Assembly (NCBI GenBank): GCA_025351675.1
Contig: JANXVK010000569.1
Location: forward strand, 1-7,275
Length of the DNA: 7,275 nucleotides
Reading direction: 5' to 3'
From: Rhizobacter sp.
GTDB taxonomy: Bacteria; Pseudomonadota; Gammaproteobacteria; Burkholderiales; Burkholderiaceae_C
Shown one piece after another: positions 5,350-7,275 of the stretch; the first letter of the stretch is position 1, and each line of letters begins with the position of its first letter. The notes under the pieces are model-generated. The model worked only from the letters and a program-made list of their open reading frames with translations. It did no database searches and was not told the DNA's origin. The position numbers were made by a program, and so were the translations under genes.

Positions 5350-5700
5350 GTGAGCACCCCCACCGCACTCATCGCTGCCGACGAGCCGCTGCTGCGCGAG
5401 CTGCTCGGCGCGCACCTGATGCGGCTGTGGCACGAGTTGCGGGTGGTTGCGCGGGCACGCAACGGGCGCGAGGCGGTCGAGCCGTTCGACGATCTGCGCC
5501 CGCAGATCGTGTTCCTCGACGTGCACATGCCGGGCATGAACGGCGTCGAGGCGGCGCGCTGCATCGGGCCGCGCGCCGAGGTCGTGTTCGTGACCGCGTT
5601 CGACCAGTACGCCGTCGACGCGTTCGCGCAGGGCGCGCTCGACTGTCTGGTGAAGCCGCTCGACGAACGCAGCTGCGTGCACCTGTTCCGGCAGACGTGA
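5350..5700 (+). CDS. Receiver-domain remnant of a LytTR-type response regulator
   Basis: The product is 116 aa from a GTG with GGAG 5 nt upstream. It is one CheY-like receiver domain: LIAADEPLLRELL, phosphoacceptor Asp57 in IVFLDVHMPGMNG, Thr82 in FVTAFDQYAVDAF, and Lys102 in LVKPLDE. The TAFxxYAxxAF and LxKPxxE wording is typical of the AlgR/LytR group, whose members continue with a DNA-binding LytTR domain to about 240-250 aa. Here translation stops 14 residues after the KP motif, directly against the stop codon of the convergent gene, so no output domain remains. Two usual positions have changed: the first acidic residue of the Mg2+ pocket is Ala10 (AADE rather than ADDE), and the aromatic switch residue three before the Lys is Cys99. 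No sensor kinase is adjacent. It is probably a truncated gene; a stand-alone receiver is possible. Confidence 0.75.
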   Translation: MSTPTALIAADEPLLRELLGAHLMRLWHELRVVARARNGREAVEPFDDLRPQIVFLDVHMPGMNGVEAARCIGPRAEVVFVTAFDQYAVDAFAQGALDCLVKPLDERSCVHLFRQT

Positions 5701-6654
5701 CTACGCCGTGGTGCGCGCCTTGCGGCGCCGTGCGACCCACGCCATCACGCCGAGCCCGCCGAGCCCGCCGAGCCCGCCGAGCATCAGGGCATAGGTTTCG
5801 GGCTCGGGCACCGCATTTACCGCGCTGAGCACGAACAGCCGCGAGTTCGGCGTGCCCGAGTCTTCGGCCATCAAGTAGATCGTGCCGAGCTCGTCGACCG
5901 TCAGGCCTTCGATCGCCTGGCTGGTCACGCCCGTGAGATCGAGGAAGCTGAGGATCTGGCCGCTGCGCGAGATTTCAAACAGGCGGCGCGAATCGAGGCT
6001 CAGGATCAGCAGGTTGTTCGCTGCGGCCGTGCCGGCCAGCGCGTCGACCGGCGAGAGCGTTTGGACGTCGGAGAAACTGTTCACCCCGAACAGCGATGTC
6101 GCGCCACTGAACAGCGTCGTCATGCCCGACGTGCCGCCGCTGGTGGAGAACGTCAATGCGCCGGCACGCAGCTCGACCGGGCTGTCCTGCTTGACGCTGA
6201 CAAAGCTGCCGTCGCGCGGGTCGAAGCTGATGCCTTCGGTGCCGACGTTGCCGACGTTGCCCGTGGTGCTGCCCACACTGGCGCGCGGCTGGTTCGCCAG
6301 CGTCACCGTGCCGCCTGCCGTGTAGCCGAACCGGTAGGCGATCTGCGGGCGCTCGTCGACCACCGCGAGCTGGCCATCGCCGAGGTAGGTCAGGCCTTCG
6401 GCGTCATTGTTGCTGCTGCCGGTGCCGGCCCAGTTGAACGCCATCGAGCCGAGCGTCTGGCCGGTGCGCGAGATTTCGACCACGCCCAAGCCTTCGTCGC
6501 CGACGAAAAACAGCGTCCCGCGGTCGCGCGCATAAGTCACCGCCGAGGCTTCGAGGCCGAGGCCGCCGAGCACGGCCAGCGTGAAGTTGCCGCTGACTTG
6601 ATAGTTCGCGAGGTTGATCGAGGTTTGCGCCGAGGCGCCGAAGGTGCACGCCAA
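5701..6654 (-). CDS. PEP-CTERM-sorted protein with SdiA-regulated-type beta-propeller; apparent frameshift in signal peptide
   Basis: The product is 317 aa as an open frame from a TTG at 6654. The body (about 20-275) has repeating propeller blades such as LEASAVTYARDRGTLFFVGD, DAEGLTYLGDGQLAVVDE, GTEGISFDPRDGSFVSVKQ and IEGLTVDELGTIYLMAED. This repeated E(A/G)xTYxxxxxTLFVVxDE pattern is that of SdiA-regulated/phytase-like esterase domains, whose substrate is unknown. The C-terminus is a PEP-CTERM tag: VPEPETYA at 282, a Gly/Leu membrane helix and RRRKAR, targeting an exosortase. The natural start is doubtful. An ATG at 6683 with GGAG 6 nt upstream begins MLKSP and stops, but one extra A in the A4 run at 6674-6677 would give MLKKSLIAAALACTFGASA, an excellent signal peptide joined in frame. 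The stop directly abuts the receiver gene's stop. It follows another PEP-CTERM gene by about 25 bp and is probably co-transcribed. Confidence 0.82.
   Translation of the reverse strand: MACTFGASAQTSINLANYQVSGNFTLAVLGGLGLEASAVTYARDRGTLFFVGDEGLGVVEISRTGQTLGSMAFNWAGTGSSNNDAEGLTYLGDGQLAVVDERPQIAYRFGYTAGGTVTLANQPRASVGSTTGNVGNVGTEGISFDPRDGSFVSVKQDSPVELRAGALTFSTSGGTSGMTTLFSGATSLFGVNSFSDVQTLSPVDALAGTAAANNLLILSLDSRRLFEISRSGQILSFLDLTGVTSQAIEGLTVDELGTIYLMAEDSGTPNSRLFVLSAVNAVPEPETYALMLGGLGGLGGLGVMAWVARRRKARTTA
5748..5783 (-). repeat. Four tandem 9-bp units in the PEP-CTERM helix
   Basis: CGCCGAGCC is repeated four times head to tail; the last unit differs in its final base. On the minus strand it encodes the LGGLGGLGG part of the C-terminal membrane helix. 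Units are multiples of three, so copy changes would only lengthen or shorten the helix. Confidence 0.8.
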
Positions 6655-6680
6655 GGCCGCGGCGATCAGGGACTTTTCAG

Positions 6681-6693
6681 CATCGTGTGCTCC
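6681..6693 (-). promoter_or_regulatory. Ribosome binding site and intended ATG of the propeller gene
   Basis: On the minus strand GGAG (6693-6690) is followed after 6 nt by ATG (6683-6681). Spacing is ideal, whereas the in-frame TTG at 6654 has no such site. This marks the likely original start, now out of frame with the body by one base. Confidence 0.65.
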
Positions 6694-6708
6694 GGGTTCA
6701 GAAGGATT

Positions 6709-7275
6709 TCAATGGCCTCGGGAGCCGCGGCGGCGCGCGACCGTGACGACCACGCCGAGGCCCGCGAACAGCAGCGCGTATGTCGACGGCTCGGGGATCG
6801 GCGCGGCGACGGCGAAGCTGCCGGGGTTGCCGAGATCGCCCAGCGTCGAGGCGTACGAGCCGAACGCATCGCCGGCGCTCGCGAGCACCCAGCCGGTCGT
6901 CACGATCTGCGGCGTCAGGTCGGCCAGGCTCAGCGGGTTGCCGCTGCGGTTCCGGGCCCGGACCGTGCCGACGAAGGTCTGGTCGCCGTAGCTCAGGCGA
7001 TCGATCAGCGAGCCGCTCGCGTCGAACAGGTTGATCTCGTCAGCGCGGCCGAGGTTGGCGGCGTTCTCACCGATCACCTTGACGCTCGAGGCGAGGCCCC
7101 ACGCGGCGCGAAAGGCGGCCGCCGCCGCTTCGGTCAACAGCACCGATTGGCCGGCGGCGACGCTGCCGAAGCCCGACAGGCTGATGACGCCGGCGGTGCG
7201 CGAGTTGTCGTCGAACGACCAGCCGGTGAAGTCGATCGCGGTCGCGCCGAGGTTCGTGAACTCGATGTACTCGCC
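6709..7275 (-). CDS. PEP-CTERM-sorted protein with lamin-tail-like (LTD) domain, partial
   Basis: The frame is open from the right window edge to a TGA at 6709-6711, giving 188 residues with the N-terminus missing. The Met at 7143 is internal, because coding continues upstream with the conserved start of the domain. Residues 1-100 begin GEYIEFTNLG, then IDFTGWSFDDNS, ISLSGFGSVAAGQSVLLTE, and later DEINLFDASGSLIDRLSYGD. This is the beta-sandwich pattern of lamin-tail domains found in many secreted bacterial proteins (EYIELxNxG, LxGWxLxD, AGxxxVL, DxIxLxDxxGxxIDxxxY). The protein ends with IPEPSTYALLFAGLGVV and RRRGSRGH, a standard PEP-CTERM signal for exosortase-dependent processing. Biochemical function is unknown; a cell-surface or exopolysaccharide-associated role is inferred from the tag. 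It lies upstream of, and probably in one transcript with, the second PEP-CTERM gene. Confidence 0.85.
   Translation of the reverse strand, partial: GEYIEFTNLGATAIDFTGWSFDDNSRTAGVISLSGFGSVAAGQSVLLTEAAAAAFRAAWGLASSVKVIGENAANLGRADEINLFDASGSLIDRLSYGDQTFVGTVRARNRSGNPLSLADLTPQIVTTGWVLASAGDAFGSYASTLGDLGNPGSFAVAAPIPEPSTYALLFAGLGVVVTVARRRGSRGH

Noticed and set aside
4562..5368. Long minus-strand frame opposite the cytochrome
   Set aside because: It is a shadow of the diheme cytochrome gene in GC-rich DNA; Arg/Val/Asp-rich with no domain.
7143..7143. Internal Met as start of the LTD protein
   Set aside because: The lamin-tail pattern continues in frame upstream to the window edge, so the Met is internal.
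1..7275. CRISPR arrays, tRNA/rRNA genes, insertion sequences
   Set aside because: No spaced direct repeats, tRNA-like cloverleafs, transposase motifs or IS-type terminal repeats were seen on reading both strands.

Overview
The window is GC-rich with strongly G/C-ending codons. It carries two exosortase-sorted (PEP-CTERM) proteins, a Crp/Fnr regulator and a CusF-like/HMA metal cluster. Together these suggest a betaproteobacterium of the Burkholderiales (Rubrivivax/Leptothrix/Methylibium-like). This placement is inferred from gene content; no marker gene is present.

Layout. (1) 1-117, minus: the N-terminal 39 residues of an AbrB/MazE-type antitoxin-like protein, running off the left edge. (2) 118-490: about 370 bp with no gene I can defend, probably decayed coding sequence. 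(3) 491-2594, plus: a compact five-gene cluster. It encodes a secreted Cys-rich protein, a CusF-like periplasmic metal chaperone, a small outer-membrane beta-barrel, a secreted HMA-domain protein and a four-helix membrane protein laid out like MerT. Three of the four junctions are overlapping or nearly so, so genes 2-5 look like one translationally coupled operon for moving a soft metal (Cu, Ag or Hg) through the envelope. No P-type ATPase, RND pump, MerA or MerR is visible. (4) 2604-3320, minus: a Crp/Fnr-family regulator, convergent with the metal operon. (5) 3456-5700, plus: a broken set consisting of a 5'-damaged [2Fe-2S] small subunit of a molybdenum hydroxylase (IorA-like), an unknown membrane-anchored secreted protein where the molybdopterin large subunit would be expected, an intact diheme cytochrome c, and a receiver-only remnant of a LytTR-type response regulator. 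(6) 5701-7275, minus: two consecutive PEP-CTERM proteins, one with a lamin-tail-like domain (5' end outside the window) and one with an SdiA-regulated-type beta-propeller. The second appears to have a one-base frameshift inside its signal peptide.

The metal operon is the best candidate for an under-described system. It is a self-contained set of envelope metal-binding parts spanning outer membrane, periplasm and inner membrane, without any known pump. The CusF-like member has Met in place of the usual copper-capping Trp. The 3456-5700 segment reads as gene decay or rearrangement around a molybdenum hydroxylase locus.
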